Source of the DNA: Oscillospiraceae bacterium
GTDB lineage: Bacteria; Bacillota; Clostridia; Oscillospirales; CAG-272
DNA length: 64,000 bases
Assembly (NCBI GenBank): GCA_015064355.1
Contig: SVSJ01000008.1
Location: forward strand, 1-64,000
Direction: 5' to 3'
Shown one piece after another: positions 52,731 to 60,306 of this stretch (position 1 is the stretch's first letter; each line of letters starts with the position of its first letter). The position numbers were made by a program, and so were the translations under genes. The notes under the pieces were generated by a model, which was given only the letters and a program-made list of their open reading frames with translations, did no database searches and was not told the DNA's origin.

Positions 52731-53110
52731 GACACTCGGGGTCTCTTTTTTAGATAATAGATTAGAGATATTGGTGTAAATTGGATGTGCGGTTTAATTA
52801 CCCATGCTAATCTGAATCTGTACTGATGGTTTAAGCCATCCTAAATTGGTGAATCCACGGACGGAAATACGAGCGTATTTTGCCGGAACGTTGTACCAAG
52901 AGGGTGGATTCTCAAGGAGGGAGAATCAGCGCCAGCCTCCCGCCTTGAGTGCCGGGTATTTACCCGAGATTCGCCTTTGGCGAACTCGACGAGTTGCTTC
53001 GCAACCTCGGTAGGGCAACGGCACGAGCTCCTTGTGCGCCCCACGCGTAGTGCAAATAGAATACCTGAGGATAAAAGACCACTTTTCTCGCAAAGTTTGA
53101 AATGGAGATG
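52731..53110. repeat. Terminator remnant, AGATAAT tract and structured repeat copy D (degenerate)
   Basis: 52731-52772 holds GGGGTCTCTTTTTT and an AGATAATAG tract. From about 52780 the long structured repeat resumes: core half, P3 CTCAAGGAGGGAG with CTCCCGCCTTGAG (about 52912-52950), a P4 disrupted by the nested insert, and CACGCGTAGTGCA (about 53040). The GAGGAT cassette is reduced to a remnant after 53060. No gene is present. Confidence 0.7.
52964..53010 (-). repeat. Nested palindromic insert, copy 2
   Basis: A 47-bp CCGAG...CTCGG unit, the reverse complement of 42339-42383 with small changes in one loop. It lies within hairpin P4 of copy D. Confidence 0.75.
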
Positions 53111-53142
53111 AAACATCGTCATTCCCTACGATAAATAACAAC

Positions 53143-53169
53143 GAAAATCCCCCGGATTACGAGGGATTT
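53143..53169 (-). terminator. Terminator of the alpha-galactosidase operon
   Basis: On the minus strand AAATCCC...GGGGGATTT, ending in TTTCGTTG; T-rich on the plus side too. Confidence 0.7.
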
Positions 53170-53172
53170 GTT

Positions 53173-53553
53173 TTATTTTCTTGCAATCTTTTCTGCTATC
53201 CAAAACAGGGCGCAGCCTGCGGCATAACAGATGAGGTCTGCCGGGGAGAACGTGGTGCCGAGGACGATGCGGAAAAACCGGATATTACCAAGCCCCAGAA
53301 GATCTACAAGTCCGAAATACTGCCCCACTTCTACCGCTGCCGCAAAAATGAATACCCAAAGGGGCAAAAGCTTAATTTTGTCTGGGAAGAATATCCTCAC
53401 AAAGGCGCAGATCAGCGCTGTGACAAGAATATCACCGCCGTAAGGACGGATAAATCTGTCGCGGACAAACAGAGCGATAACAACGATAGCCGCAAGGATC
53501 GCGAAGAATACAAGGGTGTAGGCGATGCGCGGGCTTTGTTTTATCTTTTTCAT
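53173..53553 (-). CDS. DUF2809 family membrane protein
   Basis: A 126-residue protein with four hydrophobic segments. FVRDRFIRPYGGDILVTALI (about 28-47), AVEVGQYFGLVD (about 73-84) and TTFSPADLICYAAG (about 99-112) match the DUF2809 pattern of R/GD/E-x-x-Q/G-x-x-F-x-x-x-D-L. Function is unknown. It overlaps GtrA by four bases (ATGA) and ends the operon. Confidence 0.82.
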   Translation of the reverse strand: MKKIKQSPRIAYTLVFFAILAAIVVIALFVRDRFIRPYGGDILVTALICAFVRIFFPDKIKLLPLWVFIFAAAVEVGQYFGLVDLLGLGNIRFFRIVLGTTFSPADLICYAAGCALFWIAEKIARK

Positions 53554-53975
53554 TCTTCCTCTTCTTTCTTGTCTGTGCCGAGAGTGTTCTCAAGACCGCG
53601 ATAAACCACAAATTTGCAGAACAAAAACTCAAGGACGAAGTTTGAGAGCATAGTCACAGCAAGGATCAGAAAATCGTTTACCCCGTGACCTTCCGCTAAG
53701 TCTCCCAGCCAGGTTGAGAGGGGAGTGAAAACAATATAGAATCCGAACACCTTTGCCATAGCCACGGGCACATTTACCGCCGCCTTGAAGGTGTATCTGC
53801 GATTGAGGGTGAAATTCCAAAGGATGGACAGCACCAGGGACGTGAGATAAGGGATCCAGTAGTCCTTGATGAATATCTCCATTATTGCAAAGGTCGCGAC
53901 TTGTATAATGCCTGCGGAAATCGAGAAAAGGGTAAACTTTACTGCCTGCAGAAACTGTTTTTTGCCGTCAGTCAT
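53550..53975 (-). CDS. GtrA family membrane protein
   Basis: A 141-residue protein with four membrane helices; the family opening FTLFSISAGIIQVATFAIM (about 13-31) and NFTLNRRYTFK (about 53-63) are typical. GtrA-like proteins help move lipid-linked sugars across the membrane. It begins 12 bp after the alpha-galactosidase gene. Confidence 0.88.
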   Translation of the reverse strand: MTDGKKQFLQAVKFTLFSISAGIIQVATFAIMEIFIKDYWIPYLTSLVLSILWNFTLNRRYTFKAAVNVPVAMAKVFGFYIVFTPLSTWLGDLAEGHGVNDFLILAVTMLSNFVLEFLFCKFVVYRGLENTLGTDKKEEEE

Positions 53976-53987
53976 ATAGTCCTCCTG

Positions 53988-55712
53988 TCAGCCTACAGTC
54001 ACCATTCCCGCCAGGGGAACATTGACTATAGTAGTGTCTTCTTTGATAGCACCTGTTTTTACAACCTCACCGAGGCAGTTTACAACCTTGTAAGATTTGC
54101 CTGCCGCGCCTGTCAGAATGAGGAAACTGTGTCGGGTTGCGTTGATTGCGGCAACATAATCAAGGCCGGTGCAGTTAATTACTGTATCTGTGTAGGAGGT
54201 GTAGATTGCCCGACCGTCCTTTTTTGCACAGATTATGCTGTAGGCACTTTCGGGGTTTTCCGCTGTTATTTTGCCATCCATTATGGTGTCCCGGTTTTCT
54301 CTCCAGAAGGAGAGGTAGAAGTGGAGCATCTGCTTGTGAGACTCCGGCAGATTTGCAATCTTCACCGAGATCTGGGGAACGCTGTAGAGGGCGCCGATAA
54401 ACTCGAGAGCAGCACTTTCCGGGGTGTCCTCCGGGTGCCACATAAGCATATCCGAATGAACCGCTGTTTTGCCTGATGTAAGCCGCAGGTTCACGGTGTC
54501 CTGTCTGTTGCAAAGGGAGTCGTTGGGGCAATCTGTAACGCGAAGCATATTTCCGTATCTTCTTACTGCGGGACCAACGTATGACTGCCTGAATTCTATA
54601 AGTACCTCAGGATTTATCCCCCTGAGCTTTTCTGTAGCTTCAGCCAGAAGTGCGTTTATGCCGTCCTCAAGGGAGTGGTAATCCCGTCTCGCATCGTATT
54701 CGAGAGACTTGCCGGACAGTATAAACGAATCAATAAAGTCCAGTTTGAGGCCGTCAAAGCCCCACTCGCCTACTGCTTTTGCGTAAATACCTACAAGATA
54801 GTCACGCACTTCCTTGTATCTGGGGTCGAATGCCCAGCAAGTAACCCGGTCTCCCGTTTCGTCAAGGATCATATCGCTGAATCTTTTGTATGCCTTGGTG
54901 TTTTTACCAATGTAGGGAACGGAGAACCAAAGCATGATCTTCATTCCTGTATCGTGAACCCGGCGAACAAAGTCCTTCATATCGGGGATCTTCGAGGGAA
55001 CCACCTCCCAGTCTCCGCAGGAGTGGTAACCGCGATTGTTATCCTCGCACTGCCAGCCGTCGTCTACGATAACGGTGTCCATGCCGATGGCCTTTGAGAG
55101 CTTGCACTCTTCGATTATCTCGTCTACTCGCAGATCCTGATGGAAGCTGTACCACAGGGAATTCATTGGCAGCTTTGCGTGCTCCGGAACGTAAGCGGGT
55201 GTATATCCGCATTCATTTTCCCACCAGGACACAACGTCGTAAACGCTGTCGTAATAAGGAATATCACGCGTGTCGATGCGGATCTTTGCAGAATATTCTT
55301 TTAGCGGTGCCACCTTTATGATAAAGAAGTGGATCTCCCACTCAATTTCAGCTCTTTCTTCGCTTTCACCCGTGCGGATGGATATAGGTGTTTCAGCGTC
55401 GGAAATCGCCACAGCCATTCTGTTTTTACCGTCAGCTGATACCAGCGCATGAAGGGGCATGCAGGACGCAAGACGCGAGCAGGTATTCTGCTTTGCCCAA
55501 TCGGGACCCAGGTGCTTATCAAATCTTATGCTCGGGCTCCATACTGAATAAATGTTTATATCGGGAATACTGAAAGTCAGGGTGAATTCATCGGGGACTT
55601 GCTCTTTTTCAAGCTCGACCTTTACGTCAAAGTAAAGAACACCGCCGTCATCTTTCTCTTTTTGGACAGTTATTTTTGCATTAGGATTTCCGCCGTGGAT
55701 GTTGAATTTCAT
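53988..55712 (-). CDS. Alpha-galactosidase (GH36-like)
   Basis: A 574-residue cytoplasmic glycosidase. VIVDDGWQCEDNNRGYH (about 213-229) is the family's WQ loop, GLKLDFIDSF holds the likely nucleophile Asp (about 322-331), and LRVTDCPNDS the acid/base Asp (about 389-398). An N-terminal beta-sandwich and a C-terminal beta domain flank the barrel. It should release alpha-galactose from raffinose- or melibiose-like sugars or glycolipids; no sugar transporter is adjacent. Length is shorter than classic 700-residue GH36 enzymes. Confidence 0.88.
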   Translation of the reverse strand: MKFNIHGGNPNAKITVQKEKDDGGVLYFDVKVELEKEQVPDEFTLTFSIPDINIYSVWSPSIRFDKHLGPDWAKQNTCSRLASCMPLHALVSADGKNRMAVAISDAETPISIRTGESEERAEIEWEIHFFIIKVAPLKEYSAKIRIDTRDIPYYDSVYDVVSWWENECGYTPAYVPEHAKLPMNSLWYSFHQDLRVDEIIEECKLSKAIGMDTVIVDDGWQCEDNNRGYHSCGDWEVVPSKIPDMKDFVRRVHDTGMKIMLWFSVPYIGKNTKAYKRFSDMILDETGDRVTCWAFDPRYKEVRDYLVGIYAKAVGEWGFDGLKLDFIDSFILSGKSLEYDARRDYHSLEDGINALLAEATEKLRGINPEVLIEFRQSYVGPAVRRYGNMLRVTDCPNDSLCNRQDTVNLRLTSGKTAVHSDMLMWHPEDTPESAALEFIGALYSVPQISVKIANLPESHKQMLHFYLSFWRENRDTIMDGKITAENPESAYSIICAKKDGRAIYTSYTDTVINCTGLDYVAAINATRHSFLILTGAAGKSYKVVNCLGEVVKTGAIKEDTTIVNVPLAGMVTVG

Positions 55713-55757
55713 AATTGCTCCTTAGGGTAACGAGAAAATAGGGAAATTTCTGACACT

Positions 55758-55786
55758 ATTATACCACGGCGGCACGCTTTTTGCAA
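55758..55786 (-). promoter_or_regulatory. Sigma-A promoter for the alpha-galactosidase operon
   Basis: On the minus strand TTGCAA (55781-55786), 17 bp, TATAAT (55758-55763) with TGG extension. The -35 box almost touches the antiporter stop codon. Confidence 0.78.
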
Positions 55787-55787
55787 G

Positions 55788-56762
55788 TCAACAAAAAACA
55801 AACTGCACAGCGCAGAAAGAGGCGTAAACGGCAAGCAGAATGATCCCCTGCGCTCTTGACAGTCGTCCCTTTTTCAAAGCGGGGAGGGTCAAAAACGCCA
55901 TAACAAACAGCATTACAGGAATGTCGACGAGAAGGGAGAAGTTGATCCCTGCGACCTGTGTATTGTTTGGCACGCGGAAGGGGGAAACGAAGGTGGAGAC
56001 ACCGCTTACGAGAACCAAATTCAATATATTTGCGCCGATCACGTTGCCAAGGGACAGAGCTCCATGCCCCTTTACAAGGGCTGTGATGGCGGTGACAAGC
56101 TCCGGCAGGGATGTTCCGATTGCCATAAAGGTCAGGGCAATAACGGATTTAGGAACGCCCATAGCCTCTGCAATGATGGTTCCGTTGGCCACAAGCAAGT
56201 CAGCACCAACCGCGATCACACCAGCCCCCACCAGCAACATTGCAAGATTTTTCGCAAAGTTGTTGCCTTCGCAATCCTCGCCTTCCGGTGACTCTACGGT
56301 AGATTTCTGGGACTCCATTGCCTGACGAGCGGACAGAACCATGTAAACCGCAAAAAAACCAAGAAGTATGAGCCCCACCAAGCGGGTGAACTCCCCCATG
56401 CAGTAAGCCACAACCGTGTAAAACGCAGCCGCAACAAAGAACACTGCAACGGGCAGCTTAAGTGCGCCGCGGTCGATCTTTGACGGTCGGGCTGCTATTG
56501 TAACCGCCGCTACAAGGGCCGTGTTACAGATAATGGAGCCTATGGCGTTGCCGTACGCGATCTCTCCGTGTCCGCTGAACGCAGAGCTTGCAGAAACCAT
56601 AACCTCAGGCAGGGTCGTTCCGATAGAGACCACCGTTGCGCCGATCAAAACATCGGGAATATGGAATCTTTTTGCAATGCACGCCGCTCCGTCAACGAAC
56701 CAGTCGCCGCCCTTGATCAAAAGTAGCAGGCCAACGATAAAGAGAATAATTGTTATTGCCAT
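55788..56762 (-). CDS. Calcium/sodium antiporter (CaCA family, YrbG type)
   Basis: A 324-residue membrane protein with about ten helices in two inverted halves. The alpha-repeat motifs are GTTLPEVMVSASSA (about 48-61) and GTSLPELVTAITAL (about 207-220). It exports Ca2+ in exchange for Na+ or H+. AAAGGAAGAA precedes the ATG. A hairpin lies in its leader (56818-56851). Confidence 0.93.
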   Translation of the reverse strand: MAITIILFIVGLLLLIKGGDWFVDGAACIAKRFHIPDVLIGATVVSIGTTLPEVMVSASSAFSGHGEIAYGNAIGSIICNTALVAAVTIAARPSKIDRGALKLPVAVFFVAAAFYTVVAYCMGEFTRLVGLILLGFFAVYMVLSARQAMESQKSTVESPEGEDCEGNNFAKNLAMLLVGAGVIAVGADLLVANGTIIAEAMGVPKSVIALTFMAIGTSLPELVTAITALVKGHGALSLGNVIGANILNLVLVSGVSTFVSPFRVPNNTQVAGINFSLLVDIPVMLFVMAFLTLPALKKGRLSRAQGIILLAVYASFCAVQFVFC

Positions 56763-56817
56763 TTCTTCTTCCTTTCATCTTTTGTGGTTATTATGTGCAT
56801 TTTTTCGCAAAAATAAA

Positions 56818-56851
56818 GGGATCCAACATCTTATACAGACAGTCGGATCCC
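56818..56851 (-). promoter_or_regulatory. Terminator-like hairpin in the antiporter leader
   Basis: On the minus strand GGGATCCGAC pairs with GTTGGATCCC (one wobble), followed by TTTATTTTT. A -10-like TATAAT lies at 56866-56871, upstream of it. It may be an attenuator in the 5' leader or a second terminator behind the purine nucleoside phosphorylase gene. Confidence 0.55.
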
Positions 56852-56983
56852 ATATTTGTTTTTCTATTATAATTGCATCAAGTTTTTTGCTTTTGTCAAT
56901 GAGCCAAGAGGAGCATAGGCGCGAAGAGTGAGGCAATTACCCAAGAGCTTTCCTTGATCTCCGTTGTGAATGTCATTTTTTGC

Positions 56984-57017
56984 AAAAAGTGGCTTGAAAA
57001 AGGATACCAAGCCACTT
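56984..57017 (-). terminator. Rho-independent terminator of the nucleoside phosphorylase gene
   Basis: AAGTGGCTTG (56987-56996) and CAAGCCACTT (57008-57017) pair over ten bases; the minus strand continues TTTTTGC. Confidence 0.88.
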
Positions 57018-57070
57018 GAGAGTCTATTGTATTATCGCTTGTCGAAGCGAGGTATTTTTGCGCCAATTAT

Positions 57071-57889
57071 TTACACGATCTCCACGATCAGGTCAACCAG
57101 CTTACCGAACACTTCTTTTACCCGGTTCGCGGTTTCCGTTACTTCCTCGTGGCTGAGCTTTACGGGCAACACACCCGCCGCCATATTCGTAACGCAGCTT
57201 ACGCCAACCACCTGCATACCGCAGTGACCTGCCACGATCGCTTCCGGAACGGTGGACATGCCCGCCGCGTCTGCTCCCATAATACGGAACATACGGATCT
57301 CTGCGGGGGTCTCGTAATTGGGGCCGGAGTACATGGCGTACACACCTTCGCGGAGGGGAATACCTGCTTCCTGCGCCTTATCTTTGATCCGGTCGCGGAG
57401 GGCTTTTGTGTAAAGGTCGGACATATCAGGGAATCGGGGTCCGAATTCGTCCATATTGGGTCCGATCAGGGGATTTGCACCGGAGTAATTGATGTGGTCG
57501 GAAATGAGCATCAGATCCCCGGCCTTGAAGCCAAGGTTAACGCCGCCGCAGGCATTGGTGAGCACAACTGTTTTTACGCCCAACGCTGCCAGTACGCGAA
57601 TGGGCAAGGTGATCTCCTGCTGCGGGAGTCCTTCGTAATAGTGGATGCGTCCCTGAAGAACGACTACCGCCTGTCCGCATTTCTTGCCAAATACCAGAGC
57701 GCCGCTGTGCCCCGGGATCGTCGGAACGGGGAAGTTTGGGATCTCGCTGTACGGAATGCGAACTGCATCTTCGAGTGTGTCGGCATATCCGCCAAGTCCG
57801 CTGCCCAACACCAAGCCGATAGAGGGGCTGATGGATACGCGAGCGCGGACATATTCCGCTGCAGCCATAATCTTTTCGTAATTAGTCAT
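57071..57889 (-). CDS. Purine-nucleoside phosphorylase (trimeric PunA type)
   Basis: A 272-residue enzyme that splits guanosine and inosine with phosphate, feeding salvage. GLVLGSGLGG (about 25-34) binds phosphate, TNACGGV (about 114-120) and GMSTVPEAIVA (about 212-222) mark the trimeric low-molecular-mass class. It stands 180 bp downstream of the GMP synthase gene on the same strand; the pairing suits purine metabolism. AGGGAT precedes the ATG. Confidence 0.94.
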   Translation of the reverse strand: MTNYEKIMAAAEYVRARVSISPSIGLVLGSGLGGYADTLEDAVRIPYSEIPNFPVPTIPGHSGALVFGKKCGQAVVVLQGRIHYYEGLPQQEITLPIRVLAALGVKTVVLTNACGGVNLGFKAGDLMLISDHINYSGANPLIGPNMDEFGPRFPDMSDLYTKALRDRIKDKAQEAGIPLREGVYAMYSGPNYETPAEIRMFRIMGADAAGMSTVPEAIVAGHCGMQVVGVSCVTNMAAGVLPVKLSHEEVTETANRVKEVFGKLVDLIVEIV

Positions 57890-58069
57890 TTCTTATCCCT
57901 CATTGTGAGTTTTTTGTTCAGGGGCGTGATGCGATCGCCTGTGCAACCTCAAACTTGCCGCAGGCAATCATAGTTGATTTTTGCCCAACTTTGGAGAATA
58001 TTACGTCAGGAAAATTCTCGGGCACTTGCTGGATATAGTTTGATCTTCAGCAAATAATATGCAAGTGCA

Positions 58070-59071
58070 TCACTCCCACTCAATAGTGCCTGTGGGCTTG
58101 GGAGTGAGGTCGTAGAGAACGCGGTTGATGCCTTCTACCTCGCCGGTAATGCGGGCTGTAACCTTGTGCAGAACTTCGTAGGGGATCTCCTCGATAGTTG
58201 CGGTCATAGCGTCCTTTGTGTTAACGGCGCGGATAACTGCAGGCCAACCTTCGTAACGGCTGTCGTCCTTTACGCCAACGCTCTTGATGTCAGGAATGGC
58301 AACGAAATACTGCCATACCTTTTCAGCAAGGCCGAAATTGTCAAATTCCTCGCGGAGGATCGCGTCTGCTTCGCGGAGAGCGTGGAGACGGTCACGGGTG
58401 ATAGCACCAAGACAACGAACACCGAGTCCGGGGCCGGGGAAGGGCTGGCGGTAAACCATCTTATGAGGGAGACCGAGAGCTTCGCCTACCACTCTTACTT
58501 CGTCCTTAAAGAGGAGCTTGATGGGCTCAACCAGCTTAAACTGCATTTCCTCGGGGAGTCCGCCAACGTTGTGGTGAGACTTAACGGCCTTCTTGCCTTC
58601 AGCCTGCTTAACGCTTTCGAGAATATCGGGGTAGATGGTGCCCTGTGCAAGGAAGGAGATTCCCTCGAGCTTTCCTGCTTCCTCGTCAAATACTTTTATG
58701 AATTCGCCGCCGATGATCTTTCTCTTCGATTCGGGTTCAGCAACCCCGGCAAGAAGATCAAGGAATCGGTCTGTTGCGTCGATGTAAATAAGGTTTGCGT
58801 CAAGTTCTTTACCGAAAACTTCGATAACCTGTTCGCTTTCGCCTTTACGCATAAGCCCGTGGTTAACGTGAACGCAGTAAAGCTGCTTGCCGATAGCCTT
58901 AATGAGAAGCGCAGCTACAACAGAGGAGTCAACGCCGCCTGAGAGGGCGAGAAGCACCTTTTCTTCGCCAACCTGGGCGCGAATTTCTTTGATCTGCTCT
59001 TCGATGAATGCGTTAGCAAGCTCGAAATTTGTGATACGCTGCATGGATTCGGGACGAGTGTTGTTGTTCAT
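58070..59071 (-). CDS. guaA: GMP synthase, ATP-pyrophosphatase subunit without glutaminase domain
   Basis: A 333-residue protein with the N-type ATP-pyrophosphatase P-loop LALSGGVDSSVV (about 40-51) and the GMP synthetase dimerisation domain ending TPKPTGTIEWE; RQPFPGPGLGVRCLG (about 216-230) is typical. It makes GMP from XMP. Most bacterial GuaA proteins are about 510 residues and start with a class I glutamine amidotransferase; that domain is absent here, and neither neighbour supplies it. The ATG at 59071 is chosen because GGAGG precedes it and upstream codons are unlike coding sequence. A two-subunit (archaeal-like) arrangement or use of ammonia is inferred. Confidence 0.92.
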   Translation of the reverse strand: MNNNTRPESMQRITNFELANAFIEEQIKEIRAQVGEEKVLLALSGGVDSSVVAALLIKAIGKQLYCVHVNHGLMRKGESEQVIEVFGKELDANLIYIDATDRFLDLLAGVAEPESKRKIIGGEFIKVFDEEAGKLEGISFLAQGTIYPDILESVKQAEGKKAVKSHHNVGGLPEEMQFKLVEPIKLLFKDEVRVVGEALGLPHKMVYRQPFPGPGLGVRCLGAITRDRLHALREADAILREEFDNFGLAEKVWQYFVAIPDIKSVGVKDDSRYEGWPAVIRAVNTKDAMTATIEEIPYEVLHKVTARITGEVEGINRVLYDLTPKPTGTIEWE

Positions 59072-59119
59072 TGTATTTCCTCCGAAATCAAATAAAAAAA
59101 TCAGCCTGAGATATATCAT

Positions 59120-59148
59120 ATTATAACACAATAATAAACGTCCTGCAA
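59120..59148 (-). promoter_or_regulatory. Sigma-A promoter for the GMP synthase gene
   Basis: On the minus strand TTGCAG (59143-59148), 17 bp, TATAAT (59120-59125). The leader of about 40 nt is too short for a purine riboswitch. Confidence 0.8.
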
Positions 59149-59215
59149 CATTAGTTTTTCTAAAATTTGCACGCGAGGCAAAAAATTTTTTGTGGAAATT
59201 AAACCCCGCGAAAAA

Positions 59216-59244
59216 ACAAAAAAGCGAAGCCACATAGACTTCGC
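59216..59244 (-). terminator. Rho-independent terminator of secG
   Basis: On the minus strand GCGAAG...CTTCGC followed by TTTTTTG. Confidence 0.85.
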
Positions 59245-59266
59245 CGGTTTTTGCTTTAATAATTAC

Positions 59267-59590
59267 TTAATCGTGGTCGTGATCTGCGTGGTCGTCATCA
59301 GTAACGGTGATGCCGCCATTGCTGGTACCGGATTCAACGTTGTAATCAAATCTGCTCTGGAAAACGAAAGAAACGACAACAACGAGTACGAATACGATAG
59401 CAACGATAGCAGTAATCTTGGAGAGAATCTGTTCATTTTTGTTTGTCTGGTTCTTTCCGAAGAAGTTGTCAGCGCCGCCGGTGATCGCGCCGGAAAGGCC
59501 CTTCTTGTTCTTGCTTTCCTGGAAGAGAACAGCAACTATGAGAATGAGGGACGCTGCGATAAGAATACCACCAAGAATATATTCAAGCAT
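59267..59590 (-). CDS. secG: Preprotein translocase subunit SecG
   Basis: A 107-residue protein with two membrane helices (about 5-25 and 50-75) and the SecG motif QESKNKKGLSGAITGGADNFFG (key: Q-x-x-K-x-x-G-L-S-G-A-x-x-G-x-x-D-x-F-F). It supports SecYE-dependent export. The ATG at 59590 is preferred, as a GGAGG precedes it and the upstream extension is not coding. The C-terminus is longer than usual and ends in an Asp/His-rich run (DDDHADHDHD). Confidence 0.95.
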   Translation of the reverse strand: MLEYILGGILIAASLILIVAVLFQESKNKKGLSGAITGGADNFFGKNQTNKNEQILSKITAIVAIVFVLVVVVSFVFQSRFDYNVESGTSNGGITVTDDDHADHDHD

Positions 59591-59663
59591 GAGTTTTGCC
59601 TCCGTATTATAGATTTTAATTTTTATGGGCATAAATATCCCATTTCTTTTTGTCAGCCTTACT

Positions 59664-59692
59664 ATTGTACCATACCAAAAGAATAATTGCAA
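59664..59692 (-). promoter_or_regulatory. Sigma-A promoter for secG
   Basis: On the minus strand TTGCAA (59687-59692), 17 bp, TACAAT (59664-59669) with TGG extension. The leader contains TGGG...CCCA pairing. Confidence 0.78.
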
Positions 59693-59796
59693 TACTTTTT
59701 TTGATAATTTAGCATTTTTTTGCGTTTTGCTAACAATTAGTGGAAATATGCCGGCCAAATTCCTTTATTTCTCACGAAAAATTAATTATTTGTCCA

Positions 59797-59824
59797 TTGT
59801 ATTTTCTTATTTTTGTGATATACT
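59797..59824 (+). promoter_or_regulatory. Promoter for the Cys-rich small membrane protein
   Basis: TTGTAT (59797-59802), 16 bp, extended -10 TGA-TATACT (59816-59824). Confidence 0.65.
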
Positions 59825-59879
59825 CTTATATAGATAAGTATATCTGCAAAAAATAATTTATATATACGGAGGTAATCCC

Positions 59880-60140
59880 ATGAACGGAAAGAGAACTGAT
59901 GCTCTCAGAGTGATCTTCATTATTGTAGGCGTTGTTGTATCCATCGGCGCCCTTGTAGCTGTTGCTTACACCCTTTTCAAGAAGTACTTTAAGGTAACAT
60001 TTGAATGTGACGGCGATTGCTGCGACTGTGACTGCGACGACTGCTTCGGCGACATCGAAGAAGACGTTGAGCCCATCTGCTGCTGCGAAGACGAAACAGA
60101 CACTTGCTGCTGCGACTGCGAAGCAGAGGCTGAAGCTTAA
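59880..60140 (+). CDS. Small membrane protein with Cys/Asp-rich tail
   Basis: An 86-residue protein I do not recognise. Residues 10-33 form one hydrophobic helix. The last 45 residues contain 13 Cys, many as CC, CCC, CDC or CxxC, among about 20 Asp/Glu. GGAGG stands seven bases before the ATG, and the gene has its own promoter and a strong terminator, so it is very probably real. The arrangement suggests a membrane-tethered metal-binding or redox tail; sidedness is uncertain because both helix ends carry three basic residues. Confidence 0.85.
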   Translation: MNGKRTDALRVIFIIVGVVVSIGALVAVAYTLFKKYFKVTFECDGDCCDCDCDDCFGDIEEDVEPICCCEDETDTCCCDCEAEAEA

Positions 60141-60159
60141 TCGGAATTACAAAACCAAA

Positions 60160-60189
60160 ACACCGACGCTAACCCGTCGGTGTTTTTTT
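60160..60189 (+). terminator. Rho-independent terminator of the Cys-rich gene
   Basis: ACACCGACG (60160-60168) pairs with CGTCGGTGT (60175-60183), then seven T. Confidence 0.93.
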
Positions 60190-60222
60190 GTGTCGCGGTG
60201 TGGGGCAGAGGCTCCTTTTCTC

Positions 60223-60251
60223 TTGACAAGGCGAGATGCCCGTGATATAAT
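60223..60251 (+). promoter_or_regulatory. Sigma-A promoter for alaS
   Basis: TTGACA (60223-60228), 17 bp, TATAAT (60246-60251) with TGA extension: a near-perfect promoter. The leader of about 50 nt has no room for a T-box. Confidence 0.88.
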
Positions 60252-60306
60252 AATATATTATGAAAAACTATGCAAACTTTTCAGAAATATAAAGGAGCAC
60301 AATAAA

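Noticed and set aside
57890..58069. Purine riboswitch before the nucleoside phosphorylase gene
   Set aside because: No conserved purine-aptamer core is visible in either strand; only a weak GAGAAT/ATTCTC pairing.
59072..59233. N-terminal extension of GuaA as a possible glutaminase remnant
   Set aside because: The codons cover the promoter and the secG terminator and show no class I amidotransferase motif.
60001..60306. N-terminal extension of AlaS by about 100 residues
   Set aside because: It overlaps the Cys-rich gene and its terminator in another frame; the ATG at 60307 has a ribosome site and gives the normal AlaS start.
60252..60306. T-box or alanine-responsive leader before alaS
   Set aside because: Only about 50 nt separate the promoter from the start codon, with no specifier stem or T-box sequence.
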